Position numbers and translations under genes: made by a program
Shown here: positions 1-9,294 of the stretch, piece by piece
How positions within the stretch are numbered: the first letter of the stretch is position 1
How the letters are laid out: each line of letters opens with the position of its first letter
Notes under the pieces: model-generated
The model's database searches: none
Told to the model about the DNA's origin: nothing
The model's input: only the letters and a program-made list of their open reading frames with translations
From: Gammaproteobacteria bacterium 53_120_T64
GTDB taxonomy: Bacteria > Pseudomonadota > Gammaproteobacteria > Pseudomonadales > Porticoccaceae
DNA: 64,000 nucleotides
NCBI GenBank assembly: GCA_002162815.1
Contig: MAAT01000041.1
Span: 1-64,000, forward strand
Direction of reading: 5' to 3'

Positions 1-453
1 CCGGTGGACGACATGATCGAGCAATTTGCCGAGGCGGGCGCCTCGTGGATTACCTTTCACCCCGAGGCCACGCGGCACATTGATCGCTCCCTGCAACTGG
101 CGCGCAGCCTGGGTTGTAAAACCGGGCTGGTGCTGAATCCGGCGGTTGGGCTGGAGGTGACAAAACACGTACTCGACAAGATTGATGTGCTGCTATTGAT
201 GTCGGTCAACCCCGGTTACGGCGGGCAGAAATTTATCCCCGAAACCTTGAACAAGCTGCGCGAGGCGCGGGCCTTGATCGATGCCAGCGGTCTGCCGATT
301 CGGCTGGAGATAGACGGCGGTGTCACCGTCGATAATATCGCCGAAATTGCCGCCGCCGGTGCCGATACCTTTGTTGCGGGCTCGGCCATTTTCGGTGCCG
401 AGAGTCGCGACGAGGCGATAGCCGCCATGCGCAGGGAATTGGCTAGCGTCTAA
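1..453 (+). CDS. rpe: Ribulose-phosphate 3-epimerase, 3' part only
   Basis: Interconverts ribulose 5-phosphate and xylulose 5-phosphate in the cytoplasmic pentose phosphate pathway. The reading frame is open to the left window edge, so about the first third of the usual ~225-residue TIM barrel is missing. The 150 visible residues carry family motifs: [13 protein letters not shown] (phosphate-binding loop after strand 6), EIDGGV with the catalytic Asp, and the terminal [12 protein letters not shown] phosphate-binding segment. It lies upstream of the trp genes on the same strand. In Pseudomonas a phosphoglycolate phosphatase gene (gph) usually sits between rpe and trpE; here none is present. 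Family call is secure. Confidence 0.96.
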   Translation, partial: PVDDMIEQFAEAGASWITFHPEATRHIDRSLQLARSLGCKTGLVLNPAVGLEVTKHVLDKIDVLLLMSVNPGYGGQKFIPETLNKLREARALIDASGLPIRLEIDGGVTVDNIAEIAAAGADTFVAGSAIFGAESRDEAIAAMRRELASV

Positions 454-529
454 GGTAAGAGGATTGGAGGGCGGTTTAATAGCCTGGGTAAATGCTTTAG
501 AATCCGGCAGCAGATTCAGGAGTTTTTTG

Positions 530-595
530 GTGATATTGGCTAAGCAAGCAAGCTCGATTGTTCTTTCCACTCGTTGGCGATGGCCCCGCGTGTGA
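530..595 (+). CDS. Candidate trp leader peptide (trpL), 21 aa, two Trp codons
   Basis: A short frame lies between rpe and trpE. A GTG at 530 is preceded by AGGAG at 518-522 (7-nt spacing). It encodes 21 residues ending STRWRWPRV followed by TGA, so two Trp codons sit just before the stop, as in attenuator leader peptides. A hairpin with a 7-bp stem (601-607 with 612-618) begins 5 nt after the stop, but no U tract follows it. Ribosome stalling at the Trp codons could still control trpE by RNA refolding. Leader peptides upstream of trpE are known in Pseudomonas; the mechanism here is inferred. Confidence 0.5.
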   Translation: MILAKQASSIVLSTRWRWPRV

Positions 596-600
596 TTTTT

Positions 601-618
601 GCCGTCCACTCGGACGGC
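601..618 (+). promoter_or_regulatory. Hairpin after the trp leader peptide
   Basis: Perfect inverted repeat gccgtcc / ggacggc with a 4-nt loop, 5 nt after the candidate trpL stop and 55 nt before the trpE start. No T run follows on the + strand (ggatagaag), so it is not a standard intrinsic terminator. It may be part of an alternative leader RNA fold. Confidence 0.4.
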
Positions 619-673
619 GGATAGAAGTGAACCCGCTTACTGCCTACACCAAATATTATTGAAAGGAACAGTC

Positions 674-2158
674 ATGACAGCTGCGATGTCGTCCCAAGAA
701 TTTTCCCGTCTGGCCACACAGAACTACCGGCGTATCCCGGTGATACGCGAAATCCTCGCCGACCTAGAAACCCCGCTATCGTGTTATTTGAAGCTGGCGC
801 GTGGAGCCTACACTTATTTATTCGAATCCGTCGAGGGCGGTGAAAAGTGGGGCCGCTACTCGCTGATTGGTCTGCCCTCGGCGACGGTGTTGAAGGTCTG
901 CGGTCATCAGTGGACACTCGAAAAGCACGGTGTGGTGATCGACGAGCGCACGGTGCAAGATCCCCTGGCCGAGATCGAGGCCTACCAGCAACAGTTTACG
1001 ATGCCCGAGCACCCCGATATGCCGCGCTTTACCGGTGGCCTAGTGGGTTACTTTGGCTACGACACGGTGCGTTACATTGAGCCGCGTTTGGCTGACAGCT
1101 GCCCGCCCGACGAGCTGGGTGTGCCGGATATTCTCTTAATGGTCTCCGAAGAAGTGCTGGTCTTCGACAACTTAGCGGGCACCTTAAAGTTGATTATTCA
1201 CGCCGATCCGGCACAGAGCGATGCTTGGGAGCAGGCTCAGCAGCGGCTCGACGAAATAGAAGCGCAACTGAAACAGCCGGTGCCCGAATTACCGCCGGTA
1301 CGTTTACAGGGCGATGGCGTTAGCGAAGAGGCCTTTGTGTCGAGCATGGGCCGGGCCGGTTATGAAGCTGCCGTTGAAACGATCAAAGCCTACACCCGTG
1401 CCGGTGATGTGATGCAGGTGGTGCCCTCGCAGCGCCTCTGTTTGCCCTTCCCGGCTGAGCCGATCAATCTCTATCGGGCGCTGCGCAATCTCAATCCCTC
1501 GCCCTATTTGTATTTTCTCGATATGGGTGACTTCCAGATTGCCGGCTCGTCGCCCGAAATTCTGACGCGACTGGAGCAGGGCGAAGTCACCGTGCGACCG
1601 ATTGCCGGCACCCGCCGCCGGGGTCACACCGAAGCAGAAGATCTGGCGCTGGAAGTAGAAATGCTTGCCGACCCGAAGGAGATTGCCGAGCATTTAATGC
1701 TGATTGATTTGGGCCGCAACGATGTCGGGCGCATTGCGCAAACCGGCACCGTAAAGCTGACAGAAAAAATGGTGGTCGAGCGCTTTTCTCACGTTATGCA
1801 CATTACCTCCAATGTCACCGGACAGGTCAAGCCCGAGCTCAGCGCCATTGACGTGTTGCGGGCCACTTTGCCTGCGGGCACCTTAAGTGGCGCGCCAAAG
1901 ATTCGCGCGATGGAAATTATCGATGAGCTAGAGCCGGTGAAGCGCGGCATTTATGGCGGCGCAGTGGGCTACCTCGGTTGGAACGGCAATATGGACACCG
2001 CGATTGCGATTCGCACGGCGGTGATCAAAGACGGCAATCTCTATGTGCAGGCCGGTGGCGGCATTGTCGCCGATTCAATACCGGCGTTGGAGTGGAAGGA
2101 AACCATGAACAAGGCGCGGGCCATTTTCCGCGCGGCGGCCATGGTCTTGGGGGAGTAG
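674..2158 (+). CDS. trpE: Anthranilate synthase component I
   Basis: Converts chorismate plus glutamine-derived ammonia to anthranilate, the first committed step of tryptophan synthesis, together with TrpG. The frame is open from 599, but the ATG at 674 is preferred: it follows aaagga with good spacing and gives 494 residues, usual for the family. The N-terminal part has the feedback-site region [15 protein letters not shown]. The C-terminal chorismate-binding domain has [33 protein letters not shown] and [20 protein letters not shown]. The stop is followed 3 nt later by trpG, so the two subunits are probably co-translated. A leader peptide with Trp codons lies upstream. Confidence 0.97.
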   Translation: MTAAMSSQEFSRLATQNYRRIPVIREILADLETPLSCYLKLARGAYTYLFESVEGGEKWGRYSLIGLPSATVLKVCGHQWTLEKHGVVIDERTVQDPLAEIEAYQQQFTMPEHPDMPRFTGGLVGYFGYDTVRYIEPRLADSCPPDELGVPDILLMVSEEVLVFDNLAGTLKLIIHADPAQSDAWEQAQQRLDEIEAQLKQPVPELPPVRLQGDGVSEEAFVSSMGRAGYEAAVETIKAYTRAGDVMQVVPSQRLCLPFPAEPINLYRALRNLNPSPYLYFLDMGDFQIAGSSPEILTRLEQGEVTVRPIAGTRRRGHTEAEDLALEVEMLADPKEIAEHLMLIDLGRNDVGRIAQTGTVKLTEKMVVERFSHVMHITSNVTGQVKPELSAIDVLRATLPAGTLSGAPKIRAMEIIDELEPVKRGIYGGAVGYLGWNGNMDTAIAIRTAVIKDGNLYVQAGGGIVADSIPALEWKETMNKARAIFRAAAMVLGE

Positions 2159-2161
2159 CAG

Positions 2162-2755
2162 ATGATGATACTAATGATTGATAACTACGACTCCTTCACC
2201 TACAACGTGGTGCAATACCTCGCCGAGTTGGGTGCCGACGTTAAAGTGGTGCGCAATGACGAGCTGAGTATTGCCGACATTGAAGCCTTGGCACCGCAAA
2301 AAATTGTTATTTCCCCCGGCCCCTGTACACCGAATAAAGCGGGCATTTCACTGGAAACTATCGCGCATTTCGCCGGTCAAATCCCGCTGTTGGGTATTTG
2401 CCTGGGCCATCAGAGTATCGGCCAAGCCTTTGGTGGAAAAGTGGTGCGCGCTCGCGAGGTGATGCACGGCAAGGTGTCGGCCATCCACCACAATAATGGC
2501 GGTGTTTTTCAGGGGCTCAGTAATCCCTTTGAGGCCACGCGCTACCACTCGTTGGTGGTGGACAAGGGCAGCTTGCCCGATTGCCTGGAAATAACGGCGT
2601 GGACAGAAACGGCAGCGGGCGAGATCGATGAGATTATGGGCCTGCGGCACAAGAGCCTCGATATAGAGGGGGTGCAGTTTCATCCAGAGTCTATTCTTAG
2701 CCAGCATGGGCACGATTTACTGCGTCATTTTCTTCAAGGTACTGGCGCGGCGTAG
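2162..2755 (+). CDS. trpG: Anthranilate synthase component II (glutamine amidotransferase)
   Basis: Supplies ammonia from glutamine to TrpE; closely related PabA proteins can also serve 4-amino-4-deoxychorismate synthase. The 197-residue class I amidotransferase has the nucleophile Cys80 in GICLGHQS and the catalytic pair His174/Glu176 in [18 protein letters not shown] forms the oxyanion-side loop. The first of three clustered ATGs (2162, 2165, 2174) is taken; the ggggag at the trpE end is the likely ribosome-binding site. It is 3 nt after trpE and 26 nt before trpD, giving a contiguous trpEGDC unit. In Pseudomonas trpE is normally separate from trpGDC. Confidence 0.96.
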   Translation: MMILMIDNYDSFTYNVVQYLAELGADVKVVRNDELSIADIEALAPQKIVISPGPCTPNKAGISLETIAHFAGQIPLLGICLGHQSIGQAFGGKVVRAREVMHGKVSAIHHNNGGVFQGLSNPFEATRYHSLVVDKGSLPDCLEITAWTETAAGEIDEIMGLRHKSLDIEGVQFHPESILSQHGHDLLRHFLQGTGAA

Positions 2756-2781
2756 AGCCGTCAGCCATTGGGTTTATCGGG

Positions 2782-3825
2782 ATGAATACTATGGATATTA
2801 AAACGGCTATTGCGCGGGTGATTGAAAATACCGACCTCAGCCAAGAGCAGATGGTCGCGGTGATGGGTCAAATTATGACCGGCGCAGCCAGCCCCGAGCA
2901 GATCGCCGGCTTTCTCGTCGCTCTGCGCATGAAGGGTGAAAGCCTCGACGAAATTACCGGTGCCGTGATAGTGATGCGCGAGCTGGCCAGTGGCGTGAGC
3001 GTTAGCGGTGAGCACTTGGTCGATATCGTCGGCACCGGCGGCGATGGCGCCAGCCTGTTCAATGTTTCCACGGCGAGTGCCTTTGTGGTGGCGGTGAGCG
3101 GTGGCCGGGTGGTGAAGCACGGTAATCGCTCGGTCTCTAGCAAGAGTGGTAGTGCCGATTTACTCGAGGCGGCGGGTGTGCGCCTCGACCTCAACTCCGC
3201 TCAGGTCGCCCGTTGTGTGGAGAGTGAGGACATTGGTTTTATGTTTGCCCCCCAGCACCACAGCGCTATGAAGTACGCCGCCGGGCCGCGCAAGGCCCTC
3301 GGTGTGCGTACCCTGTTTAATATTCTTGGGCCAATGACCAATCCCGCCGGTGTTAAGCGACAATTGATTGGCGTCTTCGACGCGGCCCTGTGTAAGCCCG
3401 TGGCCCAGGTGCTACAGCGCCTGGGTAGCGAGCACATTATGGTGGTGCACAGCGACGACGGTCTCGATGAAATCAGTCTTGTCGGTGGCACTAGCGTTGC
3501 CGAATTACAGGGTGGCGAAATTCGCGAATATCGCATTGCCCCCGCAGATTTTGGTGTTAGCGAACAAAACCTCGATGGCCTCGGCGTTGGTGATGCCGCC
3601 GAGTCCCTGGCCCTGATTCGCGATGCCCTGGGTTCGCGACCCAGTGACAAGGGTCGTAAGGCGGGGGATATCATTGCTTTGAATGCGGGTGCTGCCATTT
3701 ATGTCAGTGGTGTGGCCGCCAGTTTAGCCGAGGGGGTCGCGATGGCCCAGGACAGTATTGCCAGTGGACTGGCATTGGAAAAGCTCGATGAGCTTGCCGC
3801 TTTTAGTACTTTGCTGACAGATTAA
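2782..3825 (+). CDS. trpD: Anthranilate phosphoribosyltransferase
   Basis: Transfers the phosphoribosyl group of PRPP to anthranilate, the second step of tryptophan synthesis. The 347-residue length is normal. The PRPP-binding GTGGD lies at residues 84-88, followed by [10 protein letters not shown] and the anthranilate/PRPP loop [15 protein letters not shown] at 112-126. [21 protein letters not shown] and the metal-site DDGLDE are also present. The ATG at 2782 is taken; an in-frame ATG at 2791 is an alternative. It is not fused to a TrpG domain, unlike the enterobacterial protein. Confidence 0.97.
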   Translation: MNTMDIKTAIARVIENTDLSQEQMVAVMGQIMTGAASPEQIAGFLVALRMKGESLDEITGAVIVMRELASGVSVSGEHLVDIVGTGGDGASLFNVSTASAFVVAVSGGRVVKHGNRSVSSKSGSADLLEAAGVRLDLNSAQVARCVESEDIGFMFAPQHHSAMKYAAGPRKALGVRTLFNILGPMTNPAGVKRQLIGVFDAALCKPVAQVLQRLGSEHIMVVHSDDGLDEISLVGGTSVAELQGGEIREYRIAPADFGVSEQNLDGLGVGDAAESLALIRDALGSRPSDKGRKAGDIIALNAGAAIYVSGVAASLAEGVAMAQDSIASGLALEKLDELAAFSTLLTD

Positions 3826-3837
3826 AGGAATAATCGT

Positions 3838-4656
3838 ATGCAAGAAGGACAGACAGTTGTGGATGATACGCCAACCATTTTGAAAAAAATTCTTAGCCGC
3901 AAGCACGAAGAGGTAGCTGAGCGCCGTGCCAAGGTTTCCCTAGCGGTACTGCACGAACAGGCCGCTGATATGCCCGCTTGCAGAGGCTTCGCTGCCGCTA
4001 TGCAAAGCAAGGTTGCGCAGGGCTTGCCCGCGGTGATTGCCGAGGTCAAGAAGGCCTCGCCCAGTAAGGGTGTTATTTGCGAGAATTTTGACCCGGTGCG
4101 CATTGCCCGCAGTTATGAAAAGGGTGGGGCGGCCTGTCTCTCGGTGTTGACCGATGTCGACTTCTTTCAGGGCAGCGATGAGTTTTTACGCCAGGCCCGC
4201 AGTGCCACCCCTCTGCCCCTGCTGCGCAAGGATTTTGTTGTTGACCCCTATCAAATTGTCGAGGCGCGAGTGCTGGGTGCCGACTGTATTTTGCTGATCG
4301 CCGCTGCGTTGGCACCGCAACAGATGGCCGAGCTGCATGACTTGGCGCTCGATATCGGTCTCGATGTCTTGCTCGAAGTGCACAATGCCCAGGAGCTGGA
4401 TGCCGCGCTAACGCTATCGACACCGCTGATCGGCATTAATAATCGCAATTTACACACCTTTAGCACCCAGCTCGATACCACCTTCAACCTGCTCGGTAAA
4501 ATCCCCGCTGATCGCTTAGTGATTACCGAAAGCGGCATTCATACCATCGACGATGTGATGGCGATGCGCGGCCACGGGGTCGATGCCTTTTTGGTCGGCG
4601 AGGCCTTTATGAAGGCCAAAGATCCGGGCCGTCGTTTGATGGAAATGTTTAATTAA
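3838..4656 (+). CDS. trpC: Indole-3-glycerol-phosphate synthase
   Basis: Closes the indole ring by cyclising carboxyphenylaminodeoxyribulose phosphate. The 272-residue (beta/alpha)8 barrel carries [13 protein letters not shown] (catalytic Lys), [13 protein letters not shown] (catalytic Lys), [21 protein letters not shown] and the phosphate loop VGEAFM. There is no TrpF domain, so this is the stand-alone form. The ATG at 3838 follows aaagga and lies 12 nt after trpD. It ends the visible trp cluster; trpF, trpB and trpA are not in the window. Confidence 0.97.
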   Translation: MQEGQTVVDDTPTILKKILSRKHEEVAERRAKVSLAVLHEQAADMPACRGFAAAMQSKVAQGLPAVIAEVKKASPSKGVICENFDPVRIARSYEKGGAACLSVLTDVDFFQGSDEFLRQARSATPLPLLRKDFVVDPYQIVEARVLGADCILLIAAALAPQQMAELHDLALDIGLDVLLEVHNAQELDAALTLSTPLIGINNRNLHTFSTQLDTTFNLLGKIPADRLVITESGIHTIDDVMAMRGHGVDAFLVGEAFMKAKDPGRRLMEMFN

Positions 4657-4693
4657 GACGGATAAGTAGGACCCAAAACGCGGGCAACAACGG

Positions 4694-5494
4694 ATGAAAA
4701 TCCATCAAGTTAAAGGCCGGCACGTCAATAGTTATGTGATTGAAGACGGCGCTGGTCTGTTGGTTGTCGATGCCGCCTGGCGCGGCGAGAAGTATGTTCT
4801 CGGCTATATCCACAAAGTATTGAAGCGCGATATCCGCGATGTAAAACTGGTTATCTGCACCCACGGCGATCCCGACCACAGTGGCGGTATTGCCAAGCTC
4901 GCCCGTGTTTGTGGCGCCCAATTAGCCGTGCCCTATGCCACCCCCTCAAGACTGCTCAAGTTCGCCAACGACCCCACTGGCATGGTGTTTCGACTGGTGA
5001 CGGCACTGGTTGAGGGGATGCGGCCACGGGCATGGAAGATGTATGCCAACCCTCACAAAAGTACCCGCGCGAAAATGCTGCCGGCCTATACGGCGGAAGA
5101 TGAAGCGTCTAATGACGAGAGTGCGCCATCGGATGAGTGCGTGGATGAGGGCTCGGATGAACGCTTCAATGAGCCGCCACTGCGCCTCAAACACCACACC
5201 CTGCTGCCGGGTTTTGAAGACTGGCAGGTGCTCCACACCCCCGGGCACTCCTGGGATAGCTGTTGTTTTTACCACCGCCCCAGTGGCAGTTTAATTACCG
5301 GTGATACCTTGCTGGGTAGCAATAAAAAAGGCCGGCCGGTGAAGCCATCGGTGTATGCCAATCCGCTGCAGTTGGCGCGCAGTGTTAAGCTCTTGCGGCG
5401 GCTCAAGCCGCAGGCGGTTTATCCCGGGCACGGGGCTTGTTTTAGCGGTACTGGCCTACTCGATCACTTCAAGCGAGGCGGGGCTAAAGGGTAA
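4694..5494 (+). CDS. Metallo-beta-lactamase-fold hydrolase with acidic insertion
   Basis: Metallohydrolase of 266 residues; substrate unknown. The metal-binding motif is THGDPDHSGG at 56-65, with Asp59 where many members have the second His of HxHxDH. Further ligands are His185 in HTPGHS, Asp204 in ITGDT and a late His in YPGHGACF, so the active site looks intact. Residues 134-160 form an acidic low-complexity stretch (many Asp, Glu, Ser) that interrupts the fold before the HTPGH strand. It has no signal peptide and is likely cytoplasmic. It begins 37 nt after trpC, possibly on the same transcript. Its last 11 bases overlap the end of the convergent GGDEF-EAL gene. Confidence 0.85.
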   Translation: MKIHQVKGRHVNSYVIEDGAGLLVVDAAWRGEKYVLGYIHKVLKRDIRDVKLVICTHGDPDHSGGIAKLARVCGAQLAVPYATPSRLLKFANDPTGMVFRLVTALVEGMRPRAWKMYANPHKSTRAKMLPAYTAEDEASNDESAPSDECVDEGSDERFNEPPLRLKHHTLLPGFEDWQVLHTPGHSWDSCCFYHRPSGSLITGDTLLGSNKKGRPVKPSVYANPLQLARSVKLLRRLKPQAVYPGHGACFSGTGLLDHFKRGGAKG

Positions 5495-8012
5495 TCTCGG
5501 AGAGGGGTTTGGGCTTTTCAAGAAAGAAACCCTGTACGCAGTCGACCCCGATCTCCTGCAGCATCGAGAGTTGTATTTGGTTTTCAACACACTCGGCAAT
5601 GGTGGCAATGCCCATCACATGGGCGAGGTGATTGATGGTGCTGACCATGGAGAAATCGACATCATTGAGCTCCATATTGCGGATGAAGCTGCCATCAATT
5701 TTCAGGTAGTCGACAGGTATCTGCTTCAGGTAGCTGAGGGACGATAGCCCGGTGCCAAAATCATCGAGAGAAAAGCGACAGCCCAGGGCTTTCACCGTGT
5801 TGATGAGCTTGAGGGCGCGGTCGAACTGGCGAATCGCCGCTGTCTCGGTAATCTCAAACTGCAGGTGCTCGGGGTCGACACCACTTTGCTCGATGGTGGT
5901 CAGTAAAAAGTCTAAAAAGCTGTCGTCGCTGATGGTCGGCCCCGACAGATTGATCGATATGCGCAAACCCTTCCGCTGGTGTGGCGCCATCGACATCAGG
6001 TCGGCAATGACGCGGCGAATGACCCAGCGGTCAATGTCGTCAATCAAACCATAGAGTTCGGCGGTGGGAATAAACTTACCGGGTAAAATTATCCCGCCAT
6101 CGCTGTCGGCCATGCGAATCAGCGCTTCGTAGTGGCGGTGGTCTTGCTCGATTTCCCGGGTCGCAATAATGGGTTGGAAGTGGAGACAAAAGCCATCGTG
6201 GTCGAGGGCATCGGTAATGCGGGGCTCCCACTCGGCGACCTGTTTACGCTCGTGGAGCTTTTCACGCTGATACTGGAAAAAGGCACGATTGCGTCCCGAC
6301 TCCCGCGCTGCGGCACAGGAAAAGGCGGCGGTCACCAGGACATCGATATCTGAGCTGCTGTCGCGGTCAACCACTTCGCCGCCAATGCTAATGCCGATTT
6401 TCAGGCGCCGTTCGCCCCAGGGGAAACTAAAGCGCTTGATGGTGTCGATAATGTTATCGGCAATGACCTTGCCGTCGTCGAGGGGGCAGTCGAGCAGCAG
6501 TATGGCAAACTCATCGTTGCCAATGCGTGCCACCAGGGTGTCGTCACTGGTGGCCTGCTGGAAGAGTTCTGCGCACTGCTTGAGCAGGGCGTCGCCCGCC
6601 GCCTTGCCACAGGTATCGTTGACCAGTGAAAAATTGTATAAATCTAAATAGAGCAGGACATGTTTCTGGCTGGTGCTTTGAGTGATTTCTATGGCCCGGG
6701 TCAGTTCACCCTCGAGGAAATGTCGATTGGCTAGCTGTGTTAAGGGGTCGTGATCGACATGCCAGGCCAGTTTGGCCGACTCGCGGCGAGCTTGGCTGGT
6801 AATACGCAAAATCAACACGCAGCCGCTGAGATGGTTTTCGCGATTGCGTAGTGGTGCGGCGCTGGCCACGACCTGCAGCGCGGAGCGGCCACTGACATGG
6901 AGGAAGGTCTTTTCGGGGCTTTGGCTGGTCGTGCCCTGGCTCAGGACCTCTCGATGGGGGCTGATAGCGCGACCCTCTTCACCGCTGGTGAGCATGATTA
7001 AGTCGTCGATGGCGCTGCCTTCAACCTTGGTGACGCGCAGGCCGAGCATTTCCAGGGCCACCGGGTTGATATGCTCTACCCGGCCCTGGGTGTCGAGTAA
7101 AATAATACCGTCGGCCACTTCGCCATAAATCGCCGTCAGCAATTCCTGTTGTGCCAGTACCGCATTCTGATTGCCCTGTTGGTGGGAGACGTCTTCGCAG
7201 ACTAGGGTTAGTAAGCCCTCTTGCAGGGGATTGTGAAATACCGAGACCTTCATTGGCAGGGTCTTGCCCTTGCTATCGACGGCTTCACACAGGTTGTCCG
7301 AATGCAGGCGGCTGATTTGCTCTAGGTTACGGCGGATATCCTTGCAGCCCTTGAGGCTGGGAAAGAGCAGGCTTAACTCTTGGCCGATGAGCTGTTGCTG
7401 GGTGTACGAGGTGAGTTCGCTGAGGCGTTGGTTGACCGTTTTGATAAGTCCCTGGGCGTCGCTGGAAATAACCCCAAAGGCCTGGGTGTCTAGGGCGGCG
7501 CAAAAGGCATTTTCCGTCGCTGGCAGAGCTTTGTTAGCGGCCTTGTGACAGGGCTCTCTGGGGCTTATTGGGGTGGAGGCTGTTTGCAGCGTGTTAAAGG
7601 GGGCCTCTGAAAACTCCAGTAAGCACCCGGATTGGGCTGACAGGGTAAAGGGGGAGATGGCAATGCGGCTCAGGGGCAGGGCGCGATAGCCGTAGGCGAG
7701 AGCGCCTTCAACACTGTCGATGAGCTCGGGCTCGCGGTCGAGATACCAGGTCAGGCCCGCGCCGCTGGCGGCGATGTGGGCAATGGCTTTGGCGTAGGGG
7801 CCGCCATGCAGGTTGGGGAATAGATTGAGGAAGTTTTTACCGAGGGCCTGCTGACAATCGATGCCGGTCCACGACTGCATCCAGTCATTCCAAAGTAGGA
7901 CGGCGCCACAGGGGTCGAGGACGACCAGGCCGTGATTTTGCTTATCGACCACCTCGCCGGCCAGTTCAATCGAACCGGAGAAGCAAACGGGGTGGGCTGT
8001 ACTGATAGCCAT
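5484..8012 (-). CDS. PAS-GGDEF-EAL cyclic-di-GMP signalling protein
   Basis: Cytoplasmic sensor of 842 residues that turns over cyclic di-GMP. It has PAS-like regions at about 20-115, 165-285 and 288-405, a GGDEF domain (about 410-570) and an EAL domain (about 590-840). The cyclase signature is GNDEF in LVARIGNDEF, so the second Gly is replaced, and no RxxD inhibitory site is seen in front. The EAL domain keeps YEALIR, INLSG, FEITETAA, LDDFGTG, LKIDGSF, AECVE and DCVQGFFLEKP, so phosphodiesterase activity is expected to dominate. No membrane segment is visible. It is convergent with the metallo-hydrolase gene (11-base overlap) and downstream of the DUF2333 gene on the same strand. Confidence 0.93.
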   Translation of the reverse strand: MAISTAHPVCFSGSIELAGEVVDKQNHGLVVLDPCGAVLLWNDWMQSWTGIDCQQALGKNFLNLFPNLHGGPYAKAIAHIAASGAGLTWYLDREPELIDSVEGALAYGYRALPLSRIAISPFTLSAQSGCLLEFSEAPFNTLQTASTPISPREPCHKAANKALPATENAFCAALDTQAFGVISSDAQGLIKTVNQRLSELTSYTQQQLIGQELSLLFPSLKGCKDIRRNLEQISRLHSDNLCEAVDSKGKTLPMKVSVFHNPLQEGLLTLVCEDVSHQQGNQNAVLAQQELLTAIYGEVADGIILLDTQGRVEHINPVALEMLGLRVTKVEGSAIDDLIMLTSGEEGRAISPHREVLSQGTTSQSPEKTFLHVSGRSALQVVASAAPLRNRENHLSGCVLILRITSQARRESAKLAWHVDHDPLTQLANRHFLEGELTRAIEITQSTSQKHVLLYLDLYNFSLVNDTCGKAAGDALLKQCAELFQQATSDDTLVARIGNDEFAILLLDCPLDDGKVIADNIIDTIKRFSFPWGERRLKIGISIGGEVVDRDSSSDIDVLVTAAFSCAAARESGRNRAFFQYQREKLHERKQVAEWEPRITDALDHDGFCLHFQPIIATREIEQDHRHYEALIRMADSDGGIILPGKFIPTAELYGLIDDIDRWVIRRVIADLMSMAPHQRKGLRISINLSGPTISDDSFLDFLLTTIEQSGVDPEHLQFEITETAAIRQFDRALKLINTVKALGCRFSLDDFGTGLSSLSYLKQIPVDYLKIDGSFIRNMELNDVDFSMVSTINHLAHVMGIATIAECVENQIQLSMLQEIGVDCVQGFFLEKPKPLSEITL

Positions 8013-8052
8013 ACCGTGTCCGCGAAACTGGCCACTCCCTTAGCCGTGCTCT

Positions 8053-8069
8053 TGGCAGATCCTCTGCCA
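8053..8069. repeat. Short perfect hairpin between DUF2333 and GGDEF-EAL genes
   Basis: Inverted repeat tggcaga / tctgcca with a 3-nt loop in the 74-nt gap. No T tract follows in the minus-strand direction in which both neighbours are transcribed. It could be an mRNA processing or stability element in the leader of the GGDEF-EAL gene. Confidence 0.4.
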
Positions 8070-8086
8070 GATTATTTTAGTTAAGT

Positions 8087-9151
8087 CTAACCCTGCGATA
8101 ATAATTCGCGTAAGTCAATGATTGCCGCATTGGCGCGGCTGATGTAAGAGGCCATGGTCAGCGAGTGGTTGGCCAGTAAACCGAAGCCGCTGCCGTTGAG
8201 GATGAGCGGGCTGTGCAGAGGTTTCTGGGTGGCCTCGAGTTCGCGGATGATTTGTTCGAGGCTAACGCGAGCATTTTTCTTTGCCAGTACATCGGCAAAA
8301 TCGAGCTGGGCCGCCTTCAGAAAATGCACCAGCGCCCAAGAGGTGCCGCGGGCCTCGTAGAAAACATCGTCGAGTTCAGTCCATGAGGTTTTGACCATGA
8401 CATCCTGCGGGGCCGATGTCGACTGGCTGGCGGCACTGTCGCCGGCGAGGTCGATATTGATACGCTTTTGCCCGACACTGGCACTGAGCCGCTGGGATAA
8501 GCTGCCGAGGCGAGTTTCAATCGTGCTCAGCCAATAGCGCAGGTTGTCGGCGCGGGCATAAAACTGGGCGTTGTACTCATCGTCGTCGAGGAGACGCGCC
8601 AGATAGCCCTGTAGGTGCTTGCGACCATTGCGGTATTCTTTTTCGGAGGCTGGCAGCATCCAGCTATCGATGTCGAAATTAAAGCGCGGTTCGGCCAGCG
8701 CTAAGTCTCGGTCTTCGGTCGATTGCGACTGCGAGCGGCTAAAGGCCTCGCGCATAGCTTTGGCGAGGTCGCGTACCTGAATAATGACGCCGTATTCCCA
8801 GTTCGGAATGTTATCGAGGAGCACCCCGGGTGGCATAATATCGTTACTGAGTAAGCCGCCGGGTTTTTCCAGTAGGGTGTCGACCACGTGAATCATCGTT
8901 GAGGTGATAGCGTAGCCGGCGACCGGGCGCTGGCTGGTGAGATCGGGGGCGATATTGATCGTGGGTTCGCGACTCCAGTACCAGGCCAGAGCGCACAGGG
9001 CGACCAGCAGCAGAGCCAGCATACGTACTGCCCAGCGACGGGTTTCCCCGTCGTCAGCTAAGGTGCTGCTGTAGCTACTAGCTGCTTGGTCGGTATTCCC
9101 CGTGCCCGTAAGCAGCGATTTAAAGCCCGGTTTTGTCATTTCTAACCCCAT
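8087..9151 (-). CDS. DUF2333 family membrane-anchored protein
   Basis: Conserved gammaproteobacterial protein of unknown function, recognised as DUF2333 from its overall pattern (PVAGYAITSTMIHVVDTLLEKPGG, GVLLDNIPNWEYGV, FNFDIDSW and the end ANAAIIDLRELL). It has 354 residues, a polar N-terminus and one membrane segment at about 41-60. The rest is probably periplasmic. The ATG at 9151 is the longest start; the in-frame ATG at 9139 has GGGG about 7 nt upstream and may be the true one. It is divergent from dsbD, with about 140 nt between them. Confidence 0.85.
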   Translation of the reverse strand: MGLEMTKPGFKSLLTGTGNTDQAASSYSSTLADDGETRRWAVRMLALLLVALCALAWYWSREPTINIAPDLTSQRPVAGYAITSTMIHVVDTLLEKPGGLLSNDIMPPGVLLDNIPNWEYGVIIQVRDLAKAMREAFSRSQSQSTEDRDLALAEPRFNFDIDSWMLPASEKEYRNGRKHLQGYLARLLDDDEYNAQFYARADNLRYWLSTIETRLGSLSQRLSASVGQKRINIDLAGDSAASQSTSAPQDVMVKTSWTELDDVFYEARGTSWALVHFLKAAQLDFADVLAKKNARVSLEQIIRELEATQKPLHSPLILNGSGFGLLANHSLTMASYISRANAAIIDLRELLSQG

Positions 9152-9294
9152 TATTGTTTATATGCATGATCGCTGTCGGCGCGATTTGCTGTTATTGGCA
9201 CAGGCGTTATGATCGCCCGGTGCAAAACTTGCGCGACAGTGTAAAACATTTTAGCGACTTATAGGTCAAAACGAAGATTCCAGGTAAAACGGCG

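Noticed and set aside
601-618. Classical intrinsic terminator of a trp attenuator
   Set aside because: The T run lies before the hairpin rather than after it, so it cannot act as a standard terminator on the + strand.
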